64,000 bases of DNA from Oscheius onirici. Taxonomy: Eukaryota > Nematoda > Chromadorea > Rhabditida > Rhabditidae. Numbering within the stretch: the stretch's first letter is position 1; each line of letters opens with the position of its first letter. Location: NCBI GenBank assembly GCA_932521025.1, contig OW051469.1:1872398-1936397 (forward strand). The letters are read 5' to 3'. Both the position numbers and the translations under genes were made by a program. Shown here in pieces: positions 11,656 through 24,600 of the stretch. The notes beneath the pieces were generated by a model. That model was not told the DNA's origin. It did not search any database and worked only from the letters and a program-made list of their open reading frames with translations.

Positions 11656-11840
11656 GTCGTCGGCCAATTTCCGTCTCTCTTTTTTTCAAGAGGAAAGATG
11701 ACCACACAAAAAGGGAGCATCGCCTACGCCGGCAAGGTAACCGGAAGGCGTCAGCAAAGCCGAAAGGCTGATCCCTCGGATTTCCTCCTAAAATTTTGAC
11801 AGCACACTCTTGTTTGTTTCCGCAGATAATGGAATCGTAG
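11656..11840 (+). other. Structured micro-ORF locus, SL-RNA-like or RPS30-like fragment
   Basis: An isolated GC-rich island encodes M-T-T-Q-K-G-S-I-A-Y-A-G-K from the ATG at 11698 and runs straight into a good 5' splice site, CAAG|GTAACC. The donor sits in the loop of a predicted hairpin, CGCC..CCGG[CAAGGTAA]CCGG..GGCG. A second hairpin capped by GAAA (AGCCGAAAGGCT) follows, then an ATTTTGA word that matches a loose Sm-site consensus. This order resembles a spliced-leader RNA. Alternatively GSIAYAGKV resembles the start of ribosomal protein S30 (GSLARAGKV), so it may be a gene relic. Neither reading is secure. Confidence 0.2.
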
Positions 11841-13478
11841 CTGTGAACTCATAAGTCTACGCGTGCTTTTCCAGATTTCAGATATGACTCTCTGCCCACG
11901 GTTGAGACGTAGGACAGTGGAAAGAACTGAACTGGGTCAGAGGGAATGAATGGATCGGGAGATCAGTGAGGAGGGACAGAGGGAGAGGGGACCAGTAGTT
12001 TGTTTCTCAGTAAACTCAGACTCTCAGCTACCCTGACGCACCTCAGACTGTCAATGGGACTGAAACTTTCAGTAGAGACTCTGAATTCTGCAGCTCATAT
12101 CCCATCATAGTCCACCAATGTTCTCGATGACTAGTTTTCACGTTTACGTTTCTCTCTCTCCATCTTTATCCGATTTCCCTAAGACGAACCACCCGCCTGT
12201 TTTGAGAGAGTCATAAGTTGCCTGGTCTATGCTGCAAAATGTGGCCACTTTCCCCCAACTCGAGGTGGGCGAAACCTGGTAAAAGAGCACATCGAATCCT
12301 TCGAAATGTTAATCCCCCTTATGGGGGATAATTAGGGGTGCCTGAATCACTTGGCATCCGATCTATGAGAGTCATATAAGAAGTTGATTGTTTGGACACA
12401 CTGCTGATTTTGGAAAGGGCCAGTACATTCATTTTTCGATCCGTGTTCTTTCATATATGTCTTAGTTGAATGTCCTCTCGGATATTCTGACAGGCCAAGG
12501 ATAAGCACTTCTGACTGAAAAAGCACATGACAACAAGATAAAAGTGAGAGTGCAAAGACGATAAATCTGGTTGGTCTTGGAAGAGGAAGAGAGGACTTCG
12601 GGGAGAAGTCTGAAATCTAAAAATAACTAGTTCAGATAGTCAAGTTTAGTTATAGACCTTTTATGGTCCTTTAACGAAATCGTCTTTCTCCGAAAGATAT
12701 TTAAAGGACTGTCACAGTCCTTTAACTGAAAGAAAAAATGATAACTGGATGGTGTTTCCGTAGCCCAGCATGAACATTTTGTTTTTACCCAAATTCCGAA
12801 TTTTTTCCCCGAAACTTTCGACTAGTCCTTTAAACGGGTTACTGAAACTTCTCAACGTATATTCGAAGCCATTTGAACATATATCGATTAAAAAAAAGAT
12901 GACCACAAGAATTTTAAGACGTCTTACCTGGAACTCAGCAAGTTTAAAGCCTTTTTAGACTTTTCTCCTACGGCGGTCGAGATTTCACCTGCAATATTCG
13001 ATCAGTCAGGGTCTGATTATATCCAATCTCATGAATTATGAAAATCTATGAAATCATGATTTTGTTCTTGTCCCGTGGGAATAAAGAAGGAGAGCGAAAA
13101 AGGGACTAGCTGTCCCTGTCCCTGTCCTTCTTTCAATTGGTAGGAGACTCTCTCAGTCTTTGACCGTTCGCCCCTTCGTAGATGACCAACTCAACTTTGG
13201 ATGAGTCTGCCTACGGATGCATGGTATTTTAATTGTTAAGTACTTCCCCCTCCACCCAGTTTTTTTCCACTGCCCCCCTAAGAGTGTGTTTTAATCTTGG
13301 AGACTCTAGCCGTTCCGCAGTTTTGTAAAGCGGGTTCAGTTGTAGATTAAAGAGGCTTTTCTACGTGTCGACAGGGCAACAGTCTTTGGGAGAATTTCGA
13401 AATGCGTAGTATTTTGAATCCGCTCAGATTCTAGTCTGGGACAAAATATTTAAAAACGAAAAAAAAATTGTTTTACTC

Positions 13479-13556
13479 AGGGGACCGAACCCCCGACCTT
13501 ACGGACACGAGTGGCGCCATGTGGCACTGCGCTATTAATGCGAGTCGTGCCTGAAA
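13479..13556 (-). mobile_element. tRNA-like SINE head
   Basis: Read on the minus strand it has an A-box-like TAGCGCAGTGCC and a B-box-like GGGTTCGGTCCCC with intervening CACTCGTGTCCG. The anticodon stem does not pair, so it is not a working tRNA. It shares the GCGCAGTGCCA word with copies at 18928, 19703 and 37288. Confidence 0.6.
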
Positions 13557-14302
13557 ATTTGAAGACTTTATGAGCAAAGGACAGTTTTCGTACGCCTTTT
13601 ACTTTAAAACTTCTACATAGTTTTGTTTTCTTTCACAGATTATTCGCCCTCTCAAAAATTCGTTGAAATCTGAGGTGACGGGATATAGTCCAGTCACCTT
13701 CATTTGTATAGATTGGATAAACGGATCAGCCTAAGGAAAATCCTTTAATTTGTCCTAAACAGAATACACATGAGAGAAGCCACGTTTTTGAATATTTTTG
13801 TTCCCGGGACAGCGTTTCTTTCCTAGTATAATGGGATTGGTCTAGTGATTCACTATTTGGCTGGCGCGAAAGGTCTCTTCGGAAAGCACGAAGTTTCTTC
13901 TTATCCTGCTGAAATTGAAAACAGAAAAAAAAGCAGAGACAGAGAAAGGAACTTTTCGACTAGTAATTTGTACCTGATCAAAAGATCATTACAAGTTAGT
14001 TCGTTGACTGATGTTCCAAAAGGTAATCTGGTCATATGAGGGCTAATGGGCTGAGGAATGAACAGGTAAAGGACTTGTACTCAATGATACTTTGAAGGTA
14101 CTTCTGCATCAGAGAGCGAGTTTCTACAGTATCATCTTCTGAAAATGCAAAGGGATAGTTGGTGCGCAGCAATTTGAAATCTTGGCGAGAAACGAAGTGC
14201 TGTGAATTTCGCGCCAATTTTTTTGAACGAGCTGCCCACCAGTTTAGTAATATCCAGACGTCAGTCCAGTAACTTTAACGGCCGATTTTACTGTCGTTTT
14301 GT

Positions 14303-14382
14303 TCGTGTCGGGACCAACTACACAGTCCTTTAAATTTTAATTTAAAGGACTGTGTGGTTGACTGTTGTTGGTCCAGACACGA
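14303..14382. repeat. Near-perfect 80-bp palindrome
   Basis: ACACAGTCCTTTAAA and TTTAAAGGACTGTGT form the core. Outer arms CGTGTCGGGACCAAC and GTTGGTCCAGACACG extend it with one interruption. The same TCCTTTAA word recurs near 12670-12830, suggesting a small family. Confidence 0.75.
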
Positions 14383-15015
14383 AGAAATTTACCGCAACCT
14401 GCCAAGTAACTTTCTTTCTGGACTGGAGATTTGATCACCAAAGGGCTTTGAATGAGACGATCTACGGATTTTTCCAGAAAAAGTTAAAAAGTCCATCAAA
14501 GATCTGCTTAGAGCAACAAGAAAAAGTCTAATCCTACTTCCCGGAAAACCAAAATACCCGCGTCCTTTTTCAATTGTTTCTCCGTCCGTTGCCTCCCCCT
14601 CTTTTCTGGGAGAGTTACTATAAACACTGGGATTATGAGTGAGTCTACTGGACAACAGTTTGCCAAGTTAAACGGGTTAACTTTAAGCGGACCAGGATTT
14701 TGCTAGGCGGGATCATCCGGATCGGAGCCGTACATGGGAGGCGAAAGTGTCTTTTTCGTTCCCGTTCTTTAACATACAGGGCAGATAGACCGAGTACATT
14801 AATTTGCATACTTTATTGGTTATAATCAGACCCTGACTGAATCAAGCAGGTGGTCCCGAGATGTCACAAAGTCTAAAAACGACTTTGGACGTGCTGAATC
14901 TGAACTGAGAAGTGTTCAAAGGGTATTGGTCAGGCGCGAACACTTTAATCAGGCAGTCTTTCCTTTGCTCTTTGACCAAATGTCTTGAGACTGGAGAAGG
15001 TTTCGTACTCAGATG

Positions 15016-15290
15016 GAAACTGTATCTCTGACTACTGATTGGATTACTGTACTCTCTGTCTGCTGGTCAAGAGTCAGGAAGTTTCGGTTCAAATGACTGT
15101 GTCATGGAGAGAGTCACACTACTGGCCAAGAGTCAGAGTCTGGACTGTTGAAAGCTCCAGTTCTACTGACTGTCCCATGGAGGTCTGGATAGGTTTACTG
15201 AGAGTCAGTCTACTGCTCAAGAGTCTTCTTCTGGTGGATGAACAGTTCAGGGTACCCAGACTGTCTCTCTGATCAGAACAAGAAGATGCC
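15016..15290. repeat. Dispersed ~90-bp repeat, about three copies
   Basis: The series ACTACTGGCCAAGAGTC, AGCTCCAGTTCTACTGACTGTC, AGGTCTGGATAGGTTTACTGAGAGTCAGTCTACTG is repeated with drift. It is one of the clearest blocks of the window-wide family. Confidence 0.7.
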
Positions 15291-16545
15291 GTCACTGAGT
15301 GACCAGAAGAAGATACCAAGAAGTCACGCGCCCGAGACAATTTTAGCAGAAAATGCTCATCTTTTTGAACTGTCGCTTTAAGATAAACTTGCGCTAATCA
15401 AAGAAGGTACAAGATAGAACAAAAACGTTCATTACGAGAAAATAAATAAAAATAGAGATCGGAATTATTCGACAGTCTTGTGCAGAGATCTAGCGTACCC
15501 TGTTTGGTATGTACAGGCCCGTAGTTGTGTGGGGGAGAAGAAGCTCATGGTGTAAAAATTCCTTGACCAGTCCACATAATTAGACAGTTGAAAAGGACCG
15601 TTTGAAGCCGCGCCGTCTCTCCTTCAATGTCAGGTTCTTGAATCGTGAGAATCTTTGTTGGCGAGCTAGGTCGCAGTCATCCCATGTAGTAATATGGATC
15701 ATGATGAGAAAGTACTGAGAGAGAGAGAGAGAGTGCCCACAGGTAAGGACCAAAAAGGGCGGAGAGTCGAGAGTTTGCTTGACACTCTGAGCCAGCTGCA
15801 GCTCCTTTTATACGGCACGGAGGAGGCCCGCCCCTTTCGAGGGGAGGGTATGGTAGAAAGAGGAAGGGAGGGATTAGAGCCCCTCTAATGAGTCTTATAC
15901 TAAGAGAATTAGGCGACTGATTAGAGAGAGAGAGAGAGTGTGGGATAGATGAAATGGCACATGGAGGTTGCTGGCCTTGTTTTCGCAAATGTTCTGAAAT
16001 TGGGATTTAGGGAATTAGGAAGCCGGCAATTATGAGTAAGAAGAAGTTTCTGGATCTTTTTATTGCCACTGTACTTTTCATTTTTGATTAGCTGAGTGTC
16101 TGGACGGCTACAGTAATCAAAGAGTCATGGTCTTCAGTTCTAGGAACTGTTTCAAAAGAGTCAGGATTAGTAAGAGTCTGTAAGTTTACTGAGAGACCGC
16201 CTACTGATCAAGAGTCTGGCTCTCTCCAGTTTAACTGATCGTCTCAGTAAGGGTAAGATAGCTAGAGGTTGAGTTTACTGTGAGTCGATCAAGAGTCAGG
16301 AAGTGTTCTGGAATTTCAGATTGACTGTGAGAGTCAGGATGAGTGAGAGTCTTTGCCTACTGAGAGATGGACTACAGTCAGGATCTGTTCTGGAGACTGA
16401 ACAGTACCAGTTACACAGTCTCTGTCCCTTTGTCTCTCTTTTTCTCTATCTCCCAATCGCGTGCCCCAAAGACCACCAAAACATTTGATCACCTCTCTTC
16501 CTTCGTGAATAACCCGTCTAGTAAATCTGATAACTCATGCACACC

Positions 16546-16884
16546 AGGGTTGGGCGAGCAGCTGATAGTGCGAGCACAAAATTTGATGCTCGCGCTCGCG
16601 GTGCGAGCAGAGCTGTGCTCGCGAACAACCTGCGAGCAGTGGGTCCCACACCGATCTGATAAAAATGCGGTAGATTTTGAAAAATGTCTCCAATTTTGCT
16701 TATCCTTTAGAATATTCTACAATAATAAATGAAAATAAGATCAAAAAATATCGAAAATGATTGATAAAAATCGAAAAAGTCCATTTTCCATATTTGGGAA
16801 AGTGCTCGCGCTCGCGCTAAAATTGAGAGGTCTGCTCGCGCTCGCACAAAAAATCGCTGCTCGCCCAACCCTGATGCACACCCT
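16546..16884. mobile_element. Inverted-repeat element rich in GCTCGCG
   Basis: The left end, CCAGGGTTGGGCGAGCAGC, is matched in inverted orientation by GCTGCTCGCCCAACCCTGATG at the right end. Both inner arms carry GCTCGCGCTCGC runs. The centre is AT-rich and contains no gene. The arrangement matches the element at 24715-25095. Confidence 0.7.
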
Positions 16885-17385
16885 CTCTGATAAATATTCC
16901 CGAACAAATAATTCATTCGCTTCAAATAAACTCAAAAGTCTCGTGATTTCCTTGTTTAAATTCAGCTTCCCAAAGGAAACTCATGGTTCTCCTTTCAGTT
17001 CCATTGAGACGGAAGACTGTTTGAGAGGGAGGGCCAGTAGACCAGAAGAATCGATTGGAAAAGGAGTTCTTATTCCGAGTACAGAGAACGAGGAGAGTTT
17101 TTGGACTGTCACTTCCTGAACCCAAATTACTCATTGTCGGTCAGAGCTATTTTTGTCCACTGAACTATGGAGTTCCATTATTCGGCTTTGAGACGAGGGG
17201 ATATTCTCAAAGTTTGCTGGTTGTTTCTCTCCCTCTCTCTCTTCGAAAAATATGTTTTCTGCCAGGTGAATCTGAAAGGCTGTGAGATTCCGGTGAAGAG
17301 CAAAGAGGTTACCATAGAGTCCGAAAGGCTACCGCTGGGAAAACTGAGGATTGGTTTTTATGACCGTCAAAAATTTGCTGCCAGT

Positions 17386-17457
17386 TTGCTTACATGGCGC
17401 AGTGGTAAATGGCGCCGCTCGTGTTCCATTGGTCCCGGGTTCGAATCCGTGGTTGAA
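17386..17457 (+). mobile_element. tRNA-like SINE head
   Basis: It contains ATGGCGCAGTGGTAAATGG (A box) and GGTTCGAATCC (B box) at near tRNA spacing. The anticodon arm is not formable, so it is a tRNA-derived repeat. Confidence 0.6.
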
Positions 17458-18927
17458 TTTTCTTTTTGCTTTTTGTCTCTCTAGTAGAGAGTCTCTGGAA
17501 AGCTAAAAAAATCTCTTCTCCAGACAGATCTCTGTCCACGAAAACATGAGAAACCCTTCGGAACCTTTTGGCGCAGGTAGAGAAGCCCTCCTTTTGAGAT
17601 CAATCTCCATCTTTCAAATCCAAGTAACAACTCGAACAATTTCGCAGAAAACACACAAACAGAATGTTCAGATCACCGTGGGAGTGAAAGCAGATCGAGT
17701 CCGTTCACAGGCTTCCATAGTACTAGTCTCTCACTTGTTGTGACCCTAATCAGAGGACTATTGAGAAAAGAAACAGCCTTTGAGGGGCAGCGGTGAGGGT
17801 GGACATCAATAGCACTCCAACCAGGTAGACTATAAACATCGCGAGATTTTACTATGGTTTTCTGATTCTTGTAAATAGCAGGTTGTAGCAGGAGCAGGGA
17901 GGTTGTGAGTCAGTCCTGTTGAGAGAGGACTTTTGACCTTTTGAATGTGGGGATGAGAGTACATTCAGTTGGCTGCAAAAAGTGGGAAGAGTTCAGATCT
18001 TTGATGAGAGGGACAGAGAGACAGAAAGAAAGAGGGACAGAGAGGAAGAGGGACAGGGACAGTTTAGTCTCCAGATCAGACTCTGACCTTTAGTAAGCTC
18101 AGAAACTCTTAGCTATCTTAACCTTCGTGAGACGGTCAGAGTAACTGGAAATTCGCTCCCTGACCAGACTCTTGACTCTCATTTGAACTCACAAGGGAAA
18201 CTTGTCAGGTCAAGGTGGAATTTGAGGTCGAGTATAGTGTCATTCGATAGCCCATGGCAAGTAGATTCCGGGATATGTTTCCAAATTTGCGTAATACACA
18301 CCTGGTCCGAGTTATGGACGATTTAAAATCGGTCGCACCCGTAGCGTCACTTTTGACCCAAACTTTGGCGCCCTGAAACATACCGCAGACTGTCAGACTG
18401 TTACCCATCCTGGCCCTCATTTTCAGTAGTATTGGAACTTCTAGAACAGACTTTGAGTCTTCACCAGTAGTCTGACCACAGTCCAGAAGTCAGAACAGCT
18501 GTGAAAGTCCGTCGCAAAGAGATTGTTTGAAAAAAGCGACCTCCAGTCAACTCACCTTTAATCCGATATTTTAATAATTAGACATTTGACAGTTAGTCTT
18601 AAATGCTAATCTCTCCCTTAACCTTTACTGAAATGGGAATAATTTTTAGACTGTTTGGTGAATAGACCTGAACTTTATACTGTAACTCTCTGACTAGTTA
18701 GTCTCTGTACTTGATTGTCTATCCACCCTCACACGTGATTATCCCTCACCTTTCTTACCCCCGCAATTTCCAAAAGTAACCATCCATTTCCAGTCAGTTT
18801 TTGTTCATCTGATCTGTGCCTGAATCAAGCTCTAATAGCCTGTTTTCTTCTGACCGGAAATGTCATCCTCTTCCCGATCACCCTTTGAGAAAATAACTTG
18901 AGACTTTGGAACGGGTAGGGGCAGTGA

Positions 18928-19015
18928 CTTGGGGATTCGAACCACGGACCTTGCGGGCCTGAAGCCGCGACACCTAGCACTGCGCTATTAGTGCAAGCCG
19001 GCGCCGAAATTTTGT
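18928..19015 (-). mobile_element. tRNA-like SINE head
   Basis: The minus strand reads TAGCGCAGTGCTAGG, then GGTTCGAATCCCCAAG. It is a member of the same family as 13479 and 37288. Confidence 0.6.
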
Positions 19016-19702
19016 CGGGCCTGTGAGGTAACCTCGTCTAGCTTTGTATCCTCGATTTTCATTCGCAATGGACTATAGTTGATGGAGCTCTGGGATTATA
19101 TCTTAATTTTCTCTCCAGATTAGTCGAAAATCAGAAGCCAGGAAAAGATTATGTTGTGCCGGGCGAAGGTGGCATGTCTGATCCAATTATAACTAGCAGA
19201 TGGGGGAAACTTTTCACTGAAAAGCTAAAAGTAATTCGATTCATTCGGGTCATTAGAGTGGAGATTAAAATGCAGAAGCAGAGTACAAATATGCAACTGG
19301 GAGGGCCCCGGATATGAGTCAGTTCCGTAACGTAGGGAGAATGTGGGGGGTCGAGACATTACCAAACATAGAGTCTCTATTTCTGTAGGATGAGACGCAA
19401 TTCTCGTAACCCACTCCTCCCACGGTTCTGCAATTGAGTGCGAGTACAGAGGTCTCCATCAGAATCACGAGAAACGAACTGAAAATAAATTTCCGAAAAT
19501 TCGCATTTTTAAGCAGCTTTTTCGTATCGAAGACGGCATTTTTGAGTTTTCCGATGTTCTGTAAAGTTGTAGCTCTCGAGCTCCTCTATTACTTTGTAGA
19601 ACATCAAAAAATTTTATATCTGCGGTCTTCAACCCGAAAAGAAGATTACGAAAATGCGCTTTCAGCAGTAAATTGTGGTAGTACTTCAGAGCCCGGTGTC
19701 AG

Positions 19703-19782
19703 ACAGCACGGCTTGCATCGCTGGCGCAGTGCCAAGTAGCGCGGTCTTAGAAGCAAAAAGTCAGGGGTTCTGGATCCGGATT
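19703..19782 (+). mobile_element. tRNA-like SINE head
   Basis: TGGCGCAGTGCCAAGTAGCG followed by GGGGTTCTGGATCC. It is followed and preceded by words from the GTTGTAGAGC palindromic family (19550-19620), as at 27767. Confidence 0.55.
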
Positions 19783-21694
19783 TTTATTTGCATTTATTCC
19801 GAGTGGTTTGCCTTTTTTCCCAAAAGTGAGGTCTCATACAACTGTCTCCACAGAAACTTCCAGTGTCTTCAGTTTCTTGTTCAAATGTGCTCTGAACTTC
19901 AAAGCGTGTCCGCCAGACATTTCTTTTCCTGCACCAACTTCGCCATCGTTATCGTCGGTCATGCAAAACCGCATAATAAAGTTTCTCTACCTTTTCTCTC
20001 TGGCGCAATGACCTAATTGTTCGCAACTTTCCGCTTTCAAAGTTCTCGAGTCAGAGGCTTGCAGACATGTACAGACTGCTTGAATGGTCGTTCATTTCCC
20101 CTTCAGGTGAGAGGAACAGAAAACGCTTTGGCCTTGGAGGTAGTCTGCGATAATTACGGGTTAGTCAGAGGTGGGGATTGCAAAAAGTTCAGTTCAGTTC
20201 AAAAGAACTCTATATGAATATCAGGGCCAGACTACTAGTCAGAGACTACAGAAAGAGCACATAGAGTTGCTAAATCTGGAAAGAACTGACTCAGACTCTG
20301 TCTCTCTGTCTCTCTCCCCCTCTGACTCTCTCTGTTTGGACTCTCTGTCCTGATCCAGAAAGTCTCGCGTTCAGGAACTGAGTCAATTCCTCAGCCTCCA
20401 AACCCCTATTCAAAAGACGAACACATAATTTACATCTCGTTTGACTCAGTCTCGCTTCCTGTCCCAATTAACCAAAATCAAGATTCCAAAGCAACTGCTC
20501 AGTTACTCCAAAGATCTCTCCTGAATTTTTCACGCGCTTGCTGAATTGACTACGAATGTTTACCTAGATGCTTAATGAGCTGATCTCGGATGCTGAATTT
20601 TAACCGTATTTCAATGGGAACTGGGCTTTCAGGCCTCATTTCATCTCTATTCAGCTCCTATTTAATAGTTTCTGGGCTTCTGCTCATTTCACACTTGAAC
20701 AAACAGATGGTACGAAGGAACTTTCATACCGTCTTGCTTTTCGACAGAGAGAGAGAGACTGGAAGAGTACAGTATTAGTCACGAATAACCGTTCGGGAAG
20801 GGAACGGCTATGAGTAAAAGGATAATCCTGGACACGAGGGACATTTAGGACAGTTGGAAAGGTGGACAACAGATTAGTAGACGGGAGAAGGTTAGTTCAT
20901 TGGAGAAGGGATAAAGATGGCAGAAAAACATGATAAAGAGTTTTTTGAGGGAGTGAGAAAAAATTGGGCTGTTCTTGACTCTCTCACAATCAGACTGTGA
21001 AAAAATTGGACATAAATATTGGTGAGACGAGAGTTTGCGATCGAATTGACTACGGTAAGTCCTGTCAAAACGATTTGGGAATACTTTGGCTGGCATCCCC
21101 CCCTATTTGAATTTTTTTGGCGGGAACTCGCGTCAAACGTCCAAATGTTCCGAACTTGTCTGAACTGTAGACTTGACAGGCTCTGACTATCTCTTGACTC
21201 TCTTCGGTTGGTCAATAGTAGTAGTGAGAAGGAGTGGCAGAAAAAAACTGTCGGGTAATAGACAACAGAATAAATTGGTCGACGAACTATTGATACGATT
21301 GGAGAGAGCTTCTGGATACGGCTTCTACTCGAAGAGTCTGTCCATTCCACCCTGTAGAAAAACACAGTTCCACAGCCCAACTCTCGAACCGAGTGGCCGA
21401 CCAGCTTGTCTGATCAATGGCTGTAGGAGAGAGTTATAGACTTCAACGTTGAGAAAACTCGACCCCAGAAAGATCAATGAAATAATATCAAACAACTGCT
21501 ATTTTTCTTCCTGTCTCACTATTATCAGATACTCATTATTTTCTTAGAAATTATTTCTTTTTGCTCCCGCTCATCCATAGCACATAATCCGGACGTTTGT
21601 TATGTTCACAACTTGACTAACCGATGAAAGACGAAGCATAGATCTCGTGCGGTCAAATGGAATGATTTTAAGTCGGTGTTCCCAGGATTTTTTT

Positions 21695-24600
21695 TTACAA
21701 AATATCTGCAAACCAGACTGCCTGTGTTCGATTACAATCGTCGTCAAAGTGCTGGGTGTGGTAGTTGGGGTAGACGAGAAAGTAGAAGAGACAGAAAAAG
21801 ATAAACCCGAAGAAGAAGACCATCTGAATAAATCCTTGAGAGAGAGAAAGAAAGTTACCTGACTGATCCAGTGAAATCGATGCACAAATTCTGGAGAAAA
21901 GTCCAGTTGAGTACTTTTCCTCGCATCGGCTACGAACTTTGGAGCTGCCCCGTTGACTCCAACCTGGAGGAGAGGCACCATTCCGGCCACTATTGAAGTG
22001 TCACTGAAACTTTTGTACTGACTACTATCCGGATTACGGTAAATCCTAAAAACCTATGAAAACTTACTTTGTTAGCCGTAGCCTCTGTCTCAGATACTTG
22101 ATGAAGGCCAGTTTTATCAGGGACAGGAAGACTATGCAGAAACAGACGCCTAAATTTGAGATTAGAGCAGTACAGTCTGTTGTTCAGGAGGCAGTCCTTT
22201 AAAAGTATTTCGTGACGGGACCCTGCTTGACTAACGCTCTGTTTAAAGGGACACTGACATTGTGTGTCGACGTGTCGACAGGGGGAAATCAGGCAACTGC
22301 GTGGCGAGACCCACGACAAACTTTTATTTTTGCATTTTTAGGGGGTTTACTCTCATTTTTTCGATTTTTACTTGTTTTCAATCGATTTATCGTCGAAAGT
22401 TACGTCTAAAATGAGTGGTAGATCGCTAAAATGGGTGAAAATTGACCGAAATAGACAAAAAAAACACTTTTTGGTCAAAATTTCTAGTTTCGCCTATTTT
22501 AGTCAATTTTAGAAAATTTTTAGCATTCCACAACTCATTTCAGGGGTGATTTTTGACGATAAATCGATTAAAAACAAGAAAAAATTGAAAAAATGAGTGT
22601 GGAACGAAGAAAACCCGAAAATGCAGTATTTGAGGTGTTTTAGGTTTGAATGCGCGGGCTTCCCAGATTGTTCCTATCTGGCTATAATGTCAGTATCCCT
22701 TTAAAAGGCTGTCCTGTGTTAACCAGACTCTGTACCTAAAAATATGTCCATCGACTTGATGTAAGAGACTCTCGGCATCACTTCGTTGTACGAGAAGAGC
22801 AGAAAGGTGATCGTCAGCAGCACACTGATCAGGTCCTAAATTTTTTGAATTTTCACAAAATCCAGTGCTATAATCTCTTATTTTGATCAGGATTATAGTC
22901 TGATTATATTTACAAGATTTGGACTTGTTTCTCGTTCAAAATCTCGTGTCTGTTTATATGCTCTCCTAGAGAACTCCCCCGCGACCCCTTGCCATGAATT
23001 GGCTGCAATTGACCTGTTTTGTGAACTCTTTAAAGCGCGAAAACTATAGCTTTGACCAGTTGAGGGATTAAGTTTGGAATGCTAGACTCTCTTACTCTGG
23101 ATTACCCCCACAGTCGCATCATTCTCTGTCTCTTGTGTTTTGGGAAAGGGCATTGGACACAAGGAAATGACTTGGGTAAATCTTTAGGACGGAAATCAAA
23201 CAATGTCTGTGATGTGGATCAGGAAAGAGATTGTTCTCTGGGAAGGGGGCTGAACTGAAACTCTCTGACACTCTGTCTAGTTCCAGGTCCAGTGACGGTC
23301 TGCTAGAAGTCTAGATAGGTAAGAGTCTGAGTTTACTGAGAGACTGACTACTGGATAAGAGTACGGTTCTCTGTTCCAGTTCAACTGACCGTCTCGGGGA
23401 GAGGAGGGTAGCTAAGAGTATCTGCGTTTACGGTGAGTCAGAACACTGGTCAAGAGTCTGGCACTATTCTGGAAGTTCAGATTTTAGCAACTGTCTAGTG
23501 AGAGTGCAGGTGAACTGAGACGTAGACAATATATTTAGGACGCGAGCATGAGCTGAAATTTTCTCGACGGAGTAGGTCGAGTCGAGCTGCCTCGAGCCTA
23601 AAAAAACAGAAACTTTTCGAAATTCTTAAAAATGATACCCATGATTTATACAAGTTATGTTATAGCCCCTGTGGAACAAAAGTTATAATAGAGACACCCT
23701 ATTCTAAGATCAGGAATAAATAGTATAGAGACACCCTACATAGCAATTTCTGACATTACACTTGGCATTTTGTCCTGTTTTGCCGAAAAAGAGACGAAAA
23801 TTTGGCATTCTTTGGTTCGAACCGGCTCGAAATGGTCATCGAGCCGATCCGGCTCGCGGACCTCTTCGAGCCGAGCCGGCTCGAGGGTCAAAAACTTCGA
23901 AATTCTTTGAGCCGAGCCGCCCAAGTATGATAGACAAGTGGTCAAGATCTGTTCTGGAGACTGAACAGTATCAGTTGCACAGTTTCTGTCTCTCTGTTCC
24001 TCACTCTGACACAGAGGTGTTTCACTGAGCTACTGATAGACTCTTATACTCTCAGAGATCCATTTTCCCCGTCTATTCATGCTACAAACTACTGTCCCTT
24101 TAAACCACGGATGACCAATCAGCGCTTCCCAAAAATCTCGACCTATTCATAATAATTCCAGCCTAATCCAGGATCTGAACATGTCCTCCTCTCTTAAACT
24201 CTTAATCTCCAAAAAGAGGGAAACAATAGAGAGAAAAAGAGGCGTCATAATTGGGACCCCGTGGGAAGATACACTACCTGGAATGATGTTTCATTTTCCA
24301 TCCAGAGCGACACCCAGGATGTGATGACTACGGCTGTGGAAGGAATGATCAGTTGGAGGAAACAGAATCCGGCTGCCCGTGAAAAGACGAAGCAGACGTA
24401 GAGTCGAGAGTAGTCGCCTGAATTTTAGGATAAAGGAAGAGTATGGGGCTATACCAGTAGCATAGGTCTCAACTCGACTGGTCACAAAAGCTTCTTTGAT
24501 TTGGAAGTCCGGAAGACGGATGGCTTTGAGTTTGAGGGCTTGGATTTGGCCTGTTGACCACAGGTACATTACTTGGTCTGCGGTGTAGCCGTCTGAACAG

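Larger units (their letters stand above)
10001..21694. other. 11.7-kb region without a confident protein gene
   Basis: Frames here are short and lack the GC-rich third positions of the neighbouring genes, and I could not chain them through splice sites. The contents I can identify are dispersed ~90-bp repeats (15016-15290, 16090-16430, 18060-18200), tRNA-like SINEs (13479, 17386, 18928, 19703), palindromic elements (14303, 16546) and the small structured locus at 11656-11840. The rest is AT-rich unique sequence in which I see nothing. Confidence 0.6.

Noticed and set aside
21114-21135. A full copy of the 7992-9263 element.
   Set aside because: Only the short TTTTTTTGGCGGGAAC core is present, with no second arm nearby; kept only as a possible relic.
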